This document shows positions 7,129-15,395 of a stretch of DNA of 34,431 nt, one piece after another. The DNA is from Bacteroidia bacterium (GTDB lineage Bacteria > Bacteroidota > Bacteroidia > Bacteroidales > Azobacteroidaceae). Each line of letters opens with the position of its first letter. The stretch's first letter is position 1. The position numbers and the translations under genes are program-made. The notes under the pieces are model-generated. The model saw nothing but the letters and a program-made list of their open reading frames with translations, did no database searches and was not told the DNA's origin. The stretch lies in NCBI GenBank assembly GCA_025996865.1, contig BNTV01000048.1, positions 1 to 34,431 of the forward strand. The letters run 5' to 3'.

Positions 7129-9801
7129 TTAACTCTCAATTTTCAATTCTTTCATCCTATCCTGCAATGTTTTAATTTTGCTTTCCGCGTCGGCTTGCTT
7201 TTTCCTTTCCATTTCGATGACTTTTTCCGGCGCTTTGGAAACAAAATTTTCATTGCTTAATTTACCGAGAACGGAATTCAGGAATCCCTGCTGATATTTC
7301 AGTTCTTCCCGTAATTTAGCCAGTTCTTCTTCCACATTGATGGCATTTCCTACCGGAATTGCAAATTCTGTTGTCTTCACAAGGAAGGAAACGGCTCCGG
7401 TTTCTTTTTCCGTTGTTTCCTCCACAGCCGACAAGTTCGCTATTTTTTTCAATACCGGATAATAGACCGGATTGAATGTTCCGATTACCTGTAAAACAAG
7501 GCTTTCTTTGAGGGGAATGTTCTTATCCGTCCGGATGGTTCTGATTTTGGCGATGATTTCTTTGACGTCTTCAAAGTCCGCTATCATCATTGTTTCGTTT
7601 TGCTCGCAATGACGAAGAGGCATGGCTGAAATCATAATACTTTCACCCGGATTCCGTTCTTCCAAAACCTGCCACAACTCTTCCGTGATGAAAGGCATAA
7701 ACGGATGCAGCAATTTCAACAGGCTATCGAAGAAACCCAAAGTAACTTGATAAGTCTTACCATCAATCGGTTGTCCGAAAGCCGGTTTGATTATTTCCAA
7801 ATACCACGAGGAAAATTCATCCCAGAATAGTTTGTAAACTTCCATCAGCGCTTCCGAAATGCGGTATTTGGCAAATAAATCGTCCACTTCGGCAATCGTT
7901 TTTTGCAAAACGGCTTCAAACCATTTGATTGCAATCTCGTTATGTAGAGACGCCCCATAGGACGTCTCTACAGTCCAACCTTTTACCAAACGAAAGGCGT
8001 TCCAGATTTTATTGTTGAAATTTCTGCCTTGCTCGCACAAATTTTCATCGAACAAAATGTCGTTACCTGCCGGAGCGGAGAGCATTAACCCCATTCGCAC
8101 ACCATCCGCACCGTATTTGTTTATCAACTCAATCGGGTCGGGTGAATTACCAAGTTGTTTCGACATTTTCCGGCCCAGTTTGTCGCGGACAATGCCCGTA
8201 AAATAAACATTGTAAAAACAAGGTTTGTGCCGGTATTCGTAACCCGACATGATCATTCGAGCCACCCAAAAGAAAATAATATCGGGTCCCGTGACCAAAT
8301 CGACAGTGGGATAATAATAGTTAATATCCTTATTATCAGGATTATTTATTCCATCGAAAACGGAAATAGGCCACAACCAAGAGGAAAACCAGGTATCCAA
8401 CACATCTTCATCCTGACGTAAATCATCCATTGAGATTTGAGAATGGAGAATGGGGAATTGAGAAAGCGCCTTTTCGTATGCTTTTTCTTTTGTTTCGGCA
8501 ACGATTACGTTTTTTTCGCCCGAAGGCAAAGTTAAATAATAAGCCGGGATTTGATGCCCCCAATACAACTGTCGCGAAACGTTCCAGTCTTTGATATTGG
8601 TCATCCAGTGACGATAAGTGTTCCTGAATTTATCGGGATAAAATTTAATTGTATTGTTTTCAACCGTTTCCAAAGCCGGTTCGGCCAAATTTTTCATGGT
8701 CAGAAACCATTGCATCGACAATTTGGGTTCAATCGGTACATCCGTTCTTTCCGAAAAACCGACTTTATTGGTGTAAGGTTCCATTTTTTCGAGCAAATCT
8801 GCTGCTTCGAGGTCTTTTTCAATTTGTTTGCGAACCTCAAAGCGGTCCATGCCTGCGTACATCGCTCCGCTTTCGTTCAATGTACCGTTGTCATTAAAAA
8901 TGTCAATCGAAGGCAGATTATACTTTTGTCCCAACATATAGTCATTCACATCGTGGGCGGGCGTAACTTTGAGGCAACCCGTACCGAACTCCATATCAAC
9001 GTATTCGTCTTCAATGACAGGGATTTCGCGGTTGATAACCGGTACGAGCACTTTTTTGCCTTTCAGCCAAGCCGTTTTGGGATTGTTCGGATTGATACAC
9101 ATCGCCGTATCGCCGAAAATCGTTTCGGGGCGGGTGGTGGCGACAACGGCATATTCAGGTAGTAGAGACGGGGCATGCCCCGTCTCTACAAGTCGATAAC
9201 GCAAATAATAGAGTTTCCCGTTTTGTTCCTTGTAATTCACCTCTTCGTCGGACAAAGCCGTCAAGGCTTTCGGGTCCCAATTGACCATACGCACGCCGCG
9301 ATAGATTTTTCCTTTTTCGTAGAGGTCGCAGAATACTTTAATCACTGATTTTGAGCGGGCTTCGTCCATCGTGAAAGCCGTTCTGTCCCAATCGCAGGAA
9401 CAGCCGAGTTTTTTCAGTTGTTCGAGGATGATTCCGCCGTGTTTATGCGTCCATTCCCAGGCATGTTCGAGGAATTGTTCGCGGGTAAGGTCTGTCTTTT
9501 TAACCCCTTCATCGGCCAATTTGGCAACCACTTTCGCTTCCGTGGCAATTGAGGCGTGATCGGTTCCGGGAACCCAACAGGCGTTTTTCCCCATCATCCG
9601 GGCGCGGCGCACCAGAATGTCCTGAATTGTATTGTTGAGCATGTGTCCCATGTGCAGGACGCCGGTCACGTTAGGCGGTGGAATGACAATCGTATAAGGT
9701 TCGCGTTCATCCGGTTCGGAATGGAAAAACTTGTTTTCGATCCAGTATTGATACCATTTATCCTCTACTTCCGAGGGGTCGTATTTTGTTGCAATTACCA
9801 T
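7129..9801 (-). CDS. valS: Valyl-tRNA synthetase
   Basis: An 890-residue class I aminoacyl-tRNA synthetase that charges tRNA-Val with valine. The HIGH motif is HMGH (50-53) after PPPNVTGVL. The editing (CP1) domain begins near 217 ([17 protein letters not shown]). The KMSKS loop is KMSKQLGNS near 545, a common variant. The anticodon-binding domain ([13 protein letters not shown] onward) and a C-terminal coiled coil (from about 820) follow. The gene is intact. Three places in the frame are made of sequence that looks like intergenic repeat: residues about 205-213 and 611-619 (two palindromes read in the same frame as VET....SL) and about 730-738 (RHCEQNETM). All lie in linkers or other variable segments rather than catalytic motifs. 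It is the first gene of the minus-strand run that continues into the lipoprotein and two-component genes. Confidence 0.97.
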   Translation of the reverse strand: MVIATKYDPSEVEDKWYQYWIENKFFHSEPDEREPYTIVIPPPNVTGVLHMGHMLNNTIQDILVRRARMMGKNACWVPGTDHASIATEAKVVAKLADEGVKKTDLTREQFLEHAWEWTHKHGGIILEQLKKLGCSCDWDRTAFTMDEARSKSVIKVFCDLYEKGKIYRGVRMVNWDPKALTALSDEEVNYKEQNGKLYYLRYRLVETGHAPSLLPEYAVVATTRPETIFGDTAMCINPNNPKTAWLKGKKVLVPVINREIPVIEDEYVDMEFGTGCLKVTPAHDVNDYMLGQKYNLPSIDIFNDNGTLNESGAMYAGMDRFEVRKQIEKDLEAADLLEKMEPYTNKVGFSERTDVPIEPKLSMQWFLTMKNLAEPALETVENNTIKFYPDKFRNTYRHWMTNIKDWNVSRQLYWGHQIPAYYLTLPSGEKNVIVAETKEKAYEKALSQFPILHSQISMDDLRQDEDVLDTWFSSWLWPISVFDGINNPDNKDINYYYPTVDLVTGPDIIFFWVARMIMSGYEYRHKPCFYNVYFTGIVRDKLGRKMSKQLGNSPDPIELINKYGADGVRMGLMLSAPAGNDILFDENLCEQGRNFNNKIWNAFRLVKGWTVETSYGASLHNEIAIKWFEAVLQKTIAEVDDLFAKYRISEALMEVYKLFWDEFSSWYLEIIKPAFGQPIDGKTYQVTLGFFDSLLKLLHPFMPFITEELWQVLEERNPGESIMISAMPLRHCEQNETMMIADFEDVKEIIAKIRTIRTDKNIPLKESLVLQVIGTFNPVYYPVLKKIANLSAVEETTEKETGAVSFLVKTTEFAIPVGNAINVEEELAKLREELKYQQGFLNSVLGKLSNENFVSKAPEKVIEMERKKQADAESKIKTLQDRMKELKIES
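7589..7614 (-). repeat. Copy of the CGTCATTGCGAGC repeat embedded in valS
   Basis: By hand alignment, 22 of 26 bases match the repeat arm at 17752-17777 on the same strand, and all four differences are C/T transitions. The 13-nt core CGTCATTGCGAGC is on the minus strand. It is translated as RHCEQNETM within ValS, in a variable segment between [11 protein letters not shown] and MIADFEDV. Confidence 0.65.
7944..7971. repeat. 28-nt palindromic repeat inside valS, copy 1
   Basis: Arms GTAGAGACG and CGTCTCTAC flank a 10-nt centre (CCCCATAGGA). The match extends by one more base pair on each side. It is read in the valS frame as VETSYGASL, just after the conserved KGWT of the anticodon-binding domain. 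It has the same arms and the same reading frame as the copy at 9162. Confidence 0.8.
9162..9189. repeat. 28-nt perfect palindrome inside valS, copy 2
   Basis: Arms GTAGAGACGGGGCA and TGCCCCGTCTCTAC form a perfect 14-bp palindrome without a loop. It is read in the valS frame as VETGHAPSL, immediately before the editing domain. The outer 9 bases of each arm are identical to those at 7944-7971. Confidence 0.85.
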
Positions 9802-9845
9802 TGAAGTGATAAGTTGTAAGTTATATAAAAAATTCTATTAGCATG

Positions 9846-9853
9846 CAAAAATA
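9846..9853 (-). promoter_or_regulatory. Possible -7 box for valS
   Basis: TATTTTTG on the minus strand matches the Bacteroidota -7 consensus TAnnTTTG. It lies 45 bases before the valS ATG. A good -33 TTTG is not seen at the right spacing, so support is moderate. Confidence 0.4.
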
Positions 9854-9934
9854 CAAAAGAGTTTTGAATTGCGAAAATGGGAAGCGATAATAATAAATTT
9901 AATTTTCAGCCGTTTTAATAAATGGAATCAAATA

Positions 9935-9971
9935 TTTGCAGAAAAAAACTAAAAAAAAATTGCTAACTTTG
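9935..9971 (+). promoter_or_regulatory. Possible promoter for the MBOAT/SGNH pair
   Basis: TAACTTTG at 9964-9971 matches the Bacteroidota -7 consensus TAnnTTTG. A TTTG at 9935-9938 could be the -33 element, although 25 bases is longer than the usual 19-21. The start codon follows 31 bases after the -7 box. This is the only strong box in the divergent region between valS and the acyltransferase on this strand. Confidence 0.45.
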
Positions 9972-10002
9972 TCGCACCGTAACAAATAATTAAGATAAAG
10001 GA

Positions 10003-11463
10003 ATGCTTTTCAATTCATTTAGTTTTGCCATTTTCTTACCCGTCATATTTTTTCTTTACTGGTTTGTGTTCAATCGTAATTTGCGAACACAAAACCTTTT
10101 TATTGTGGTTGCTTCCTATATTTTTTATAGTTGGTGGGATTGGCATTTTCTTTTATTGATAGCTTTTACCAGTTTGTGTAGTTGGAGTAGTGGAATTCTA
10201 ATACACCGCTGCGACGACCAATCATCAGGAACTCATCGTTTAAATCTGTCTAAATTTATTTCTGTTAGTAATATTATACTGAATTTGGGCATATTGGGCA
10301 TATTCAAGTATTACAATTTTTTTGTAGCTAATTTTGTCTCCGCTTTTGCCTCTGCCGGGATTCATCTACAGCCCCATACACTCAATATTATTCTCCCGGT
10401 CGGTATCAGCTTTTACACTTTTCAAGCGCTTGGTTATTCCATCGATGTTTATCGAAAAAAGATAATGCCTACCAAGGATATTGTCAGTTTTTTTGCATTT
10501 GTCAGTTTTTTTCCTCAATTGATGGCAGGACCTATTGAGCGTGCAACCAGCTTATTACCACAGTTTTATGTCAAACGCACATTTGATTATGCAAAAGCTA
10601 TTGACGGATTGCGGCAAATTTTGTGGGGACTGTTCAAAAAAGTAGTCATTGCAGATAATTGTTCAATAATAGCAAACACTATTTTTAATAATTCCGGAGA
10701 TTATTCGGGGAGTACACTTATTTTAGGCGCTTTATTTTTTACCTTCCAAATTTACGGAGACTTTTCAGGATATTCCGATATTGCGATTGGTACATCTCGT
10801 TTATTTGGTATCAATCTAATGAAAAATTTCTCATTTCCCTATTTTTCAAGAGACATTGCCGAGTTCTGGCGACGTTGGCATATCTCACTCAACACTTGGT
10901 TTCGTGACTATTTATATATCCCCTTGGGCGGAAGCAAGTGCGGACTTTGGATACGAATACGAAATACATTTATCATTTTCTTGGTTAGCGGATTTTGGCA
11001 TGGTGCAGATTGGACTTTTATTGCATGGGGAGGCTTACACGCTTTATTCTTTTTACCCCTTTTGTTTACCAAAAAGAATCGGAAAAATTTGGATACAGTC
11101 GCAACAGGGAAAATGACGCCTTCTACCAAAGAATTTTTTCAGATGCTAACCACCTTTATCATAGTAGTTTTTGCATGGATATTTTTTAGGGCAGATAATA
11201 TGACACATGCATGGTCTTATATTTCCGGAATATTTTCCTCTTCGTTTTTCTCAAAACCAGGAATTGGAAATATCAAAGAAACGCTACTGTTTATTATGAT
11301 TTTCATGATTATGGAATGGTTTGGGCGGGAAAATCAATATGCGATCGAAAAAATAGGATTTACATGGAAAAAGCCTTTTCGATATGCCTTGTATTATGCG
11401 ATTGTCATTGTGATTTTCATGTTCGCCGGAAAATCACAGGAATTTATTTATTTTCAATTTTAA
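10003..11463 (+). CDS. MBOAT-family O-acyltransferase (AlgI/DltB-like)
   Basis: A 486-residue polytopic membrane protein of the membrane-bound O-acyltransferase family. Diagnostic segments are LMAGPIERATSLLPQF, the EFWRRWHISLNTWFRDYLYIP block and FWHGADWTFIAWGGLHAL, which contains the likely catalytic His333. Relatives AlgI, PatA and DltB move acyl groups across the membrane to acylate exported polysaccharides or teichoic acids. The SGNH-like gene begins 3 bases after its stop, the usual arrangement for such a pair. Its place beside a polysaccharide locus suggests O-acetylation of the surface glycan. The substrate cannot be told from sequence. Confidence 0.93.
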   Translation: MLFNSFSFAIFLPVIFFLYWFVFNRNLRTQNLFIVVASYIFYSWWDWHFLLLIAFTSLCSWSSGILIHRCDDQSSGTHRLNLSKFISVSNIILNLGILGIFKYYNFFVANFVSAFASAGIHLQPHTLNIILPVGISFYTFQALGYSIDVYRKKIMPTKDIVSFFAFVSFFPQLMAGPIERATSLLPQFYVKRTFDYAKAIDGLRQILWGLFKKVVIADNCSIIANTIFNNSGDYSGSTLILGALFFTFQIYGDFSGYSDIAIGTSRLFGINLMKNFSFPYFSRDIAEFWRRWHISLNTWFRDYLYIPLGGSKCGLWIRIRNTFIIFLVSGFWHGADWTFIAWGGLHALFFLPLLFTKKNRKNLDTVATGKMTPSTKEFFQMLTTFIIVVFAWIFFRADNMTHAWSYISGIFSSSFFSKPGIGNIKETLLFIMIFMIMEWFGRENQYAIEKIGFTWKKPFRYALYYAIVIVIFMFAGKSQEFIYFQF

Positions 11464-11466
11464 GAT

Positions 11467-12393
11467 ATGAGAAAATTTATTGTCGGAACAATCGGGTTTA
11501 TATTTCCCCTACTACTTCTGTTTCTTTTAGGACTTTTTCTACCTCCTACACCCAGAGCATCAAAGTCTTTGCTTTTTGCAGAACCGCAAAAAGATTCATT
11601 ATTAATGTATGTTGAATCACCAAGAATCATTTTTGTAGGCGGTTCTAATCTTAGTTTTGGCCTAAATTCTCAGATGATACTCGACTCACTCCATCTAAAT
11701 CCTATCAATATGGCTATTCATGCCAATGTCGGATTGAAATATATTATGGATAATACCATTCAGTATATAAAAAAAGGAGATATTGTTGTACTCGTACCCG
11801 AATATATACATTTTTCCCGGGAATTTGATTACGTTTCCGATGAATTATTAAGAACTGTAGTAGATGTAAATGAGTCCAATTATAAATTATTAAGTTCAAA
11901 ACAACTATTTGATTTTTTACCGCTTATTCCTCAATTTTCTCTTTCAAAATTAAAACCGACGGAGTACTTTAATATAAAAGATGAAGACGAGGGCATTTAT
12001 GACATTCACTCATTTAATCAGTATGGAGATGCTTACAGACACTGGGGACTTGAAAAAAGAAAGTTTTCTCCGGAACTACTTAAAGGTTCCGATTTTAATC
12101 CGGAGGTAATACAAGGAATGAAAAAATTTCAATCAGCCGTTTCTTCCAAAGGCGCCACGTTATTTGTTTCCTATCCCTGTTTTCAAGACATTGCATTTTC
12201 AGAATCAACGAAAGCCATAAAAGAAATTGAAACTCAATACATTAAAAATGGATTTGCCATTTTAGGTACACCGGAAAGATACATGATTCCTGATTCCTTA
12301 ACCTTCAATACCTCTTATCATCTAAGTAAAAAAGGGATGGATTATAGAACTAATTTACTGATAGAAGATTTAGAAGCGGTGATAAACCCGTAA
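11467..12393 (+). CDS. SGNH-hydrolase-like partner of the MBOAT protein
   Basis: A 308-residue protein with an N-terminal signal anchor (about residues 4-25) and an extracytoplasmic domain. The segment RIIFVGGSNLSFGLNS (Ser60) resembles block I of SGNH/DltD-type enzymes, with GGSN instead of GDS. Near the C-terminus NTSYHLSKKGMDYRT supplies a candidate catalytic His285 in the usual D-x-x-H region. AlgJ/AlgX- and DltD-like proteins accept the acyl group from an MBOAT partner and place it on the polymer. The 3-base spacing from the MBOAT gene supports that role. Overall similarity to named members is low, so the enzymatic role is inferred. It converges on the WecG-type gene with only 7 bases between the stops. 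Confidence 0.72.
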   Translation: MRKFIVGTIGFIFPLLLLFLLGLFLPPTPRASKSLLFAEPQKDSLLMYVESPRIIFVGGSNLSFGLNSQMILDSLHLNPINMAIHANVGLKYIMDNTIQYIKKGDIVVLVPEYIHFSREFDYVSDELLRTVVDVNESNYKLLSSKQLFDFLPLIPQFSLSKLKPTEYFNIKDEDEGIYDIHSFNQYGDAYRHWGLEKRKFSPELLKGSDFNPEVIQGMKKFQSAVSSKGATLFVSYPCFQDIAFSESTKAIKEIETQYIKNGFAILGTPERYMIPDSLTFNTSYHLSKKGMDYRTNLLIEDLEAVINP

Positions 12394-12400
12394 ATTGAAT

Positions 12401-13132
12401 TTATTTATTTTTTATTTCTTGAACGATTAATCCCGGAAAAGAAATAATTACATTCCAATATCGTTTTCCCATTCTTGGAGGTTCCTGAAAAGTTCTGAAA
12501 AGCCATTCCATTTTTAGCCGGATCATCCACAAAGGCGCTCGCCGCTGATTAGAATATCCTGAATTGAAATTAAAAATAGCCCCGAAACCAAATAGAACGC
12601 CTCTGTTCAAAAAGGGTTTCAAACGCGCCATGAATTGTTCCTGCTTGGGTGCGCCCAATGACACCCAAACAATGTCGGGATTATCTTCGTTGATCATTTG
12701 CGCAATTTGGGGATAATCAAATTCATCTACTTTTTTGAATGGCAAGGTTCTAAATTGCATTTCAGCAATAGCCGAATCTATTTTTGACAATTCGGTTTTC
12801 AGTCCGCTCAATATTTCTTCAGTTGACCCCAAGAAAAATTGTCGATACCGTTTCTGCTTTATATATTCCAGAAAAAGATCAGCTCCTGTATAATTTTTGT
12901 ATTTAGTTCCATGAATAAGATTAACGAATACCGGTGTCCATGCACTATCACACAAATTGATGAGAGCGCCGTTCAAGGCTTCCAAATGAGTCGGATTTTT
13001 ATTGGCTGAGACCAAACTGTTACCATCCACAGAACAAACATAAGCCGGCATCCCTTTTTCAATTGCCCGCTGTATGGCTTCGTCTATTTTATCTTTATTA
13101 AATTCTAAATTGACATTGAAATAATTTTCCAT
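12401..13132 (-). CDS. WecG/TagA/CpsF-family glycosyltransferase, intact copy
   Basis: A 243-residue GT26-type enzyme, the usual length for the family. Hallmarks are YVCSVDGNSLVSA (31-43), YTGADLF (81-87, with the family's Asp85) and VSLGAPKQEQF (157-167). WecG and TagA move ManNAc-type sugars onto a lipid-linked GlcNAc early in polysaccharide assembly. A second copy lies at 18773-19509; the two share most motifs but the other is frameshifted. This one is intact and may now be the only working version. It is the last gene of the minus-strand polysaccharide region and directly follows a methyltransferase, the reverse of the order at the second copy. Confidence 0.92.
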   Translation of the reverse strand: MENYFNVNLEFNKDKIDEAIQRAIEKGMPAYVCSVDGNSLVSANKNPTHLEALNGALINLCDSAWTPVFVNLIHGTKYKNYTGADLFLEYIKQKRYRQFFLGSTEEILSGLKTELSKIDSAIAEMQFRTLPFKKVDEFDYPQIAQMINEDNPDIVWVSLGAPKQEQFMARLKPFLNRGVLFGFGAIFNFNSGYSNQRRAPLWMIRLKMEWLFRTFQEPPRMGKRYWNVIISFPGLIVQEIKNK

Positions 13133-13168
13133 ATTTAGGTAAATTCAGAAAGGCGATTTTTTCAAATG

Positions 13169-13939
13169 TTAACAGTTGACAACATTAGATTTTTCTGTAT
13201 TTTTATTTTTGTAGATAAAGACAAGATTGTGGTAGAAATGAATCTCCGTTATGTGTAAATCGTAATAATCCGGTTGATAACCTTCGATATCAAACTCACT
13301 GTAATTTAAGCAATCCGTCAATTTTTTACAGAAATTTATGGCGGTTCCCGGATTGTTAAAATTCTCATTATCTCCCCCCATCTCTTTCCAATAAGAAGTT
13401 TGAATATCTTCAATTACGTATATGCCCCCGTCTTTCAATTTAGGAAATAAAAATTGGAAAGTAGTGATGATATGGTTATTAATATGACTGCCATCATCAA
13501 TAATCAGGTCAAATTCGCCGTTTTCGGCGACAATGTGGGAAAGCATATCTGTGTCGATCTGACTTCCGTTGTAGATTTTTATCCGATTCTCTTGCAAAGC
13601 CGATTTGTCGAAAATATCCAAAGAAAATATTTTACCGAAAGGAAAGTATTTTTTCCACATCCTTAAAGACGCACCGCCTTCATTAGGGTCATCATATCCG
13701 CCAACGCCAATTTCAAAAAGCTTAATACGTTTGAAGCGATATTTTTTAAAATGTCGAGTATAGTGTTGAGTATAATTATGTCCTGCATTCTTATCACTTC
13801 CAAATATTAGAGACAAGGCGTTTAAGTTCCCATAGAAAGGAATCATTTTTACTAAAAATACCAATAATTTCTCATACTTCTTTCTAAATTTTTTCAATTG
13901 CCCGGCTGAATAGTGCTTGAGCAAAAAATCTTTAATCAT
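13169..13939 (-). CDS. Class I SAM-dependent methyltransferase (demethylmacrocin/MycE-like)
   Basis: A 256-residue protein. Motif I is IKLFEIGVGGYDD near residues 85-97, followed by GGASLRMWKKYFPFGKIFSLDIFDKS and DLIIDDGSHINNH. These match the sugar O-methyltransferases related to MycE and demethylmacrocin methyltransferase, also common in O-antigen clusters. The GSDKNAGHNYTQHYTRHF segment is typical of that group. It most likely methylates a sugar hydroxyl in the surface glycan. The Asp pair in DDGSH is the likely metal-binding site, by analogy. A TATCTTTG box lies 25 bases before the start and overlaps the end of the GT4 remnant upstream. Confidence 0.82.
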   Translation of the reverse strand: MIKDFLLKHYSAGQLKKFRKKYEKLLVFLVKMIPFYGNLNALSLIFGSDKNAGHNYTQHYTRHFKKYRFKRIKLFEIGVGGYDDPNEGGASLRMWKKYFPFGKIFSLDIFDKSALQENRIKIYNGSQIDTDMLSHIVAENGEFDLIIDDGSHINNHIITTFQFLFPKLKDGGIYVIEDIQTSYWKEMGGDNENFNNPGTAINFCKKLTDCLNYSEFDIEGYQPDYYDLHITEIHFYHNLVFIYKNKNTEKSNVVNC

Positions 13940-13964
13940 ATAACTGTTTTAATATTTAATGGGA

Positions 13965-13972
13965 CAAAGATA
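13965..13972 (-). promoter_or_regulatory. Possible -7 box for the MycE-like methyltransferase
   Basis: TATCTTTG on the minus strand fits the TAnnTTTG consensus and sits 25 bases before the methyltransferase ATG. No -33 TTTG at the expected distance was found. It could allow expression of the two downstream genes despite the upstream IS. Confidence 0.4.
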
Positions 13973-14384
13973 ACGAAAATATTTCAAATAATTTAGCATC
14001 TCTGTGCGCGGAAGTAAAATGATTTATATAATTGTTATAGGCATTTTTACCCAAAGTATTTTGCAAGTCCGCATCATCAATTAATTTACCCAATTCATTT
14101 ACCAATGCTTCTCCGTCGCCTAAAGGATAAGAAATTCCTGAAATACAATTTTCAAAATAATAATTGATGGTAGAAATATCCGTAAATATAATTGGCTTTT
14201 TGTGTTGCATGGCGCTCAAACACAACATTTGTCCGGAAGCGCCCACATCCGATTTCAGAGGAATCAATACTATTTTCGACCGAGCAACAAGCGTTTCAAA
14301 ATCGGTGTTTGGAATATTTTTAAACAACTTTACGTTAGCGGGTATATCCTTCTCTTTGAAATCGGTATTCAGATTGGAAACGAC

Positions 14385-14390
14385 GACAAC
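14385..14390. repeat. Target-site duplication, left of IS21
   Basis: GACAAC directly before the left TGATTATTTCGG end. It matches GCCAAC at the right end in 5 of 6 bases. IS21 elements usually duplicate 4-8 bp. Confidence 0.65.
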
Positions 14391-14441
14391 TGATTATTTC
14401 GGCGAAATTGAGCCACCCGTTCCGGCAAATTGAGCCAGATG
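14391..14441. repeat. IS21 left terminal repeats (two units)
   Basis: Two direct units, ATTTCGGCGAAATTGAGCCA and a TTCCGGCAAATTGAGCCA variant, follow the TGATT end. Both match the units at the other end in inverted orientation. Confidence 0.8.
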
Positions 14442-14476
14442 TTAAAAGAGCGGATTCTGGTGCAAAGATAGCCAAA

Positions 14477-15208
14477 TTAATTGATATATTTCTTTCTCAA
14501 GGATTCACCTTTTAAGTCGAATCGATGAGCGGCACCTGCCAATCTGTCCATAATGGCATCCGCGATTGTAGATTCATTGATGTATTGATACCAGTTAGTC
14601 ACCGGAAGTTGGGATGTGATGATTGTGGAACGCTTTCCATACCTGTCTTCCAGTATTTGCAGCAGGGTAAGCCTTGCGTTGGCATCCAAAGGATGCAATC
14701 CAAAATCGTCGAGTATGAGCAAGTTTGTTTTTTCTATCAGACTGAGGAACTTGAGAAGCGTACCCTCCAATTTGCAAATGGATATTTTTTCCAGGAATTT
14801 GCTCATTGCGAAGTAAAAGGTCTTGTAACCAAAGGCGCAAGCCTGCCTTCCGACAGCACAGGCGAGGAAACTTTTTCCGCACCCGGCAGCGCCTGTAATA
14901 AGGATATTCTCCCCCCGTTTGATAAATCCACAATCCGCTATGGCTGCAATGGATTCTTTTGTTAGATTTCGCTGTGGGGTACATTGGATTTGTTCCATGA
15001 CGGCATCATAGCGTAGCTTGCTGATTTTCAGGTACATTTGTGTCCTGTTGTGTAAACGTGCCTGTAATTCCGATTCGGTGAGTTGAGCCATGAAGTGATG
15101 GATATCCGGCTGATCCTGTACCGGCAGTGAGAGGATACTGCTGTACATTTGCTTCATTCCCGTTAATTTGAGTCTTTCCAACTCATAAATAGTGTTCTGT
15201 GTGTTCAT
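14477..15208 (-). CDS. istB: IS21 helper ATPase IstB
   Basis: A 243-residue AAA+ protein of the IstB/DnaC type, which activates the IstA transposase and influences target choice. Walker A is GAAGCGKS (106-113). Walker B lies in LLILDDFGL (about 165-173). A sensor-like ITSQLP segment and the C-terminal DRLAGAAHRFDLKGESLRKKY motif are classic for IstB. The N-terminal part (LKLTGMKQMY through SELQARLHNR) is the usual family start. The length is normal and the frame is intact. It is separated from istA by 187 bases, whereas istA and istB normally abut or overlap. The gap holds a large hairpin and a polypurine tract. Confidence 0.96.
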   Translation of the reverse strand: MNTQNTIYELERLKLTGMKQMYSSILSLPVQDQPDIHHFMAQLTESELQARLHNRTQMYLKISKLRYDAVMEQIQCTPQRNLTKESIAAIADCGFIKRGENILITGAAGCGKSFLACAVGRQACAFGYKTFYFAMSKFLEKISICKLEGTLLKFLSLIEKTNLLILDDFGLHPLDANARLTLLQILEDRYGKRSTIITSQLPVTNWYQYINESTIADAIMDRLAGAAHRFDLKGESLRKKYIN

Positions 15209-15280
15209 TTTTTTTGTTTTATTAATGATTTGTATTTATTGATAATTTTCTCTTTTACAATCGTTTTCAGATGGGTCGGC

Positions 15281-15332
15281 AGCCCGTTCCCCGTGAATCC
15301 GCCCGACCGGGCGGATTCACGGGGAACGGGCT
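15281..15332. repeat. Perfect 25-bp hairpin between istA and istB
   Basis: Left arm 15281-15305 begins AGCCCGTTCCCCGTGAATCC. Right arm 15308-15332 is its exact reverse complement. The loop is only 2 nt (AC). The arms are much richer in G+C than their surroundings. On the istA/istB transcript the hairpin follows the istA stop by about 63 nt and precedes the istB start by about 72 nt. Confidence 0.9.
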
Positions 15333-15340
15333 TGTGCCTG

Positions 15341-15383
15341 CTTTCTTTTTCTTTCTTTTCTTTCTTTTTCTTCTTTCTCTTTC
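15341..15383 (-). repeat. Polypurine (GA-rich) tract between istA and istB
   Basis: Forty-three consecutive pyrimidines on the + strand apart from none interrupted by purines, so the transcribed mRNA is purine-only (GAAAGA-type units). It lies between the istA stop and the hairpin. A 24-codon Lys/Glu-rich reading frame (15317-15391) runs through it, but I take that as a by-product of composition. Confidence 0.7.
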
Positions 15384-15395
15384 ATTGACATCGTG

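Larger units (their letters stand above)
13956..14390 (-). pseudogene. GT4 glycosyltransferase remnant, C-terminal part (split by IS21)
   Basis: From the IS edge the frame reads VVVSNLNTDFKEKDIP and continues through KLFKNIPNTDFETLVARSKIVLIPL and GQMLCLSAMQHKKPIIFTD, the nucleotide-sugar-binding half of a GT-B (GT4) enzyme, to a stop at 13956 (145 codons). The rest of the same frame lies beyond the IS at 17159-17345. Removing the IS and one 6-bp target repeat joins the two pieces in frame as ...DQLFV-VVVS.... An internal ATG at 14325-14327 could start a 123-residue product, but it would lack the N-terminal domain and is unlikely to be active. Confidence 0.8.

Noticed and set aside
8551..9162. 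203-codon open frame opposite valS
   Set aside because: Antisense shadow of a conserved synthetase; no recognisable motif.
7944..9189. The two valS palindromes as a CRISPR or attachment site
   Set aside because: Only two units, 1.2 kb apart and within a coding frame, without spacers or cas genes.
15317..15391. 24-codon Lys/Glu-rich frame between istA and istB
   Set aside because: Any purine-only tract reads as Lys/Glu/Arg; the stop lies in the hairpin. Kept only as a note in the hairpin finding.
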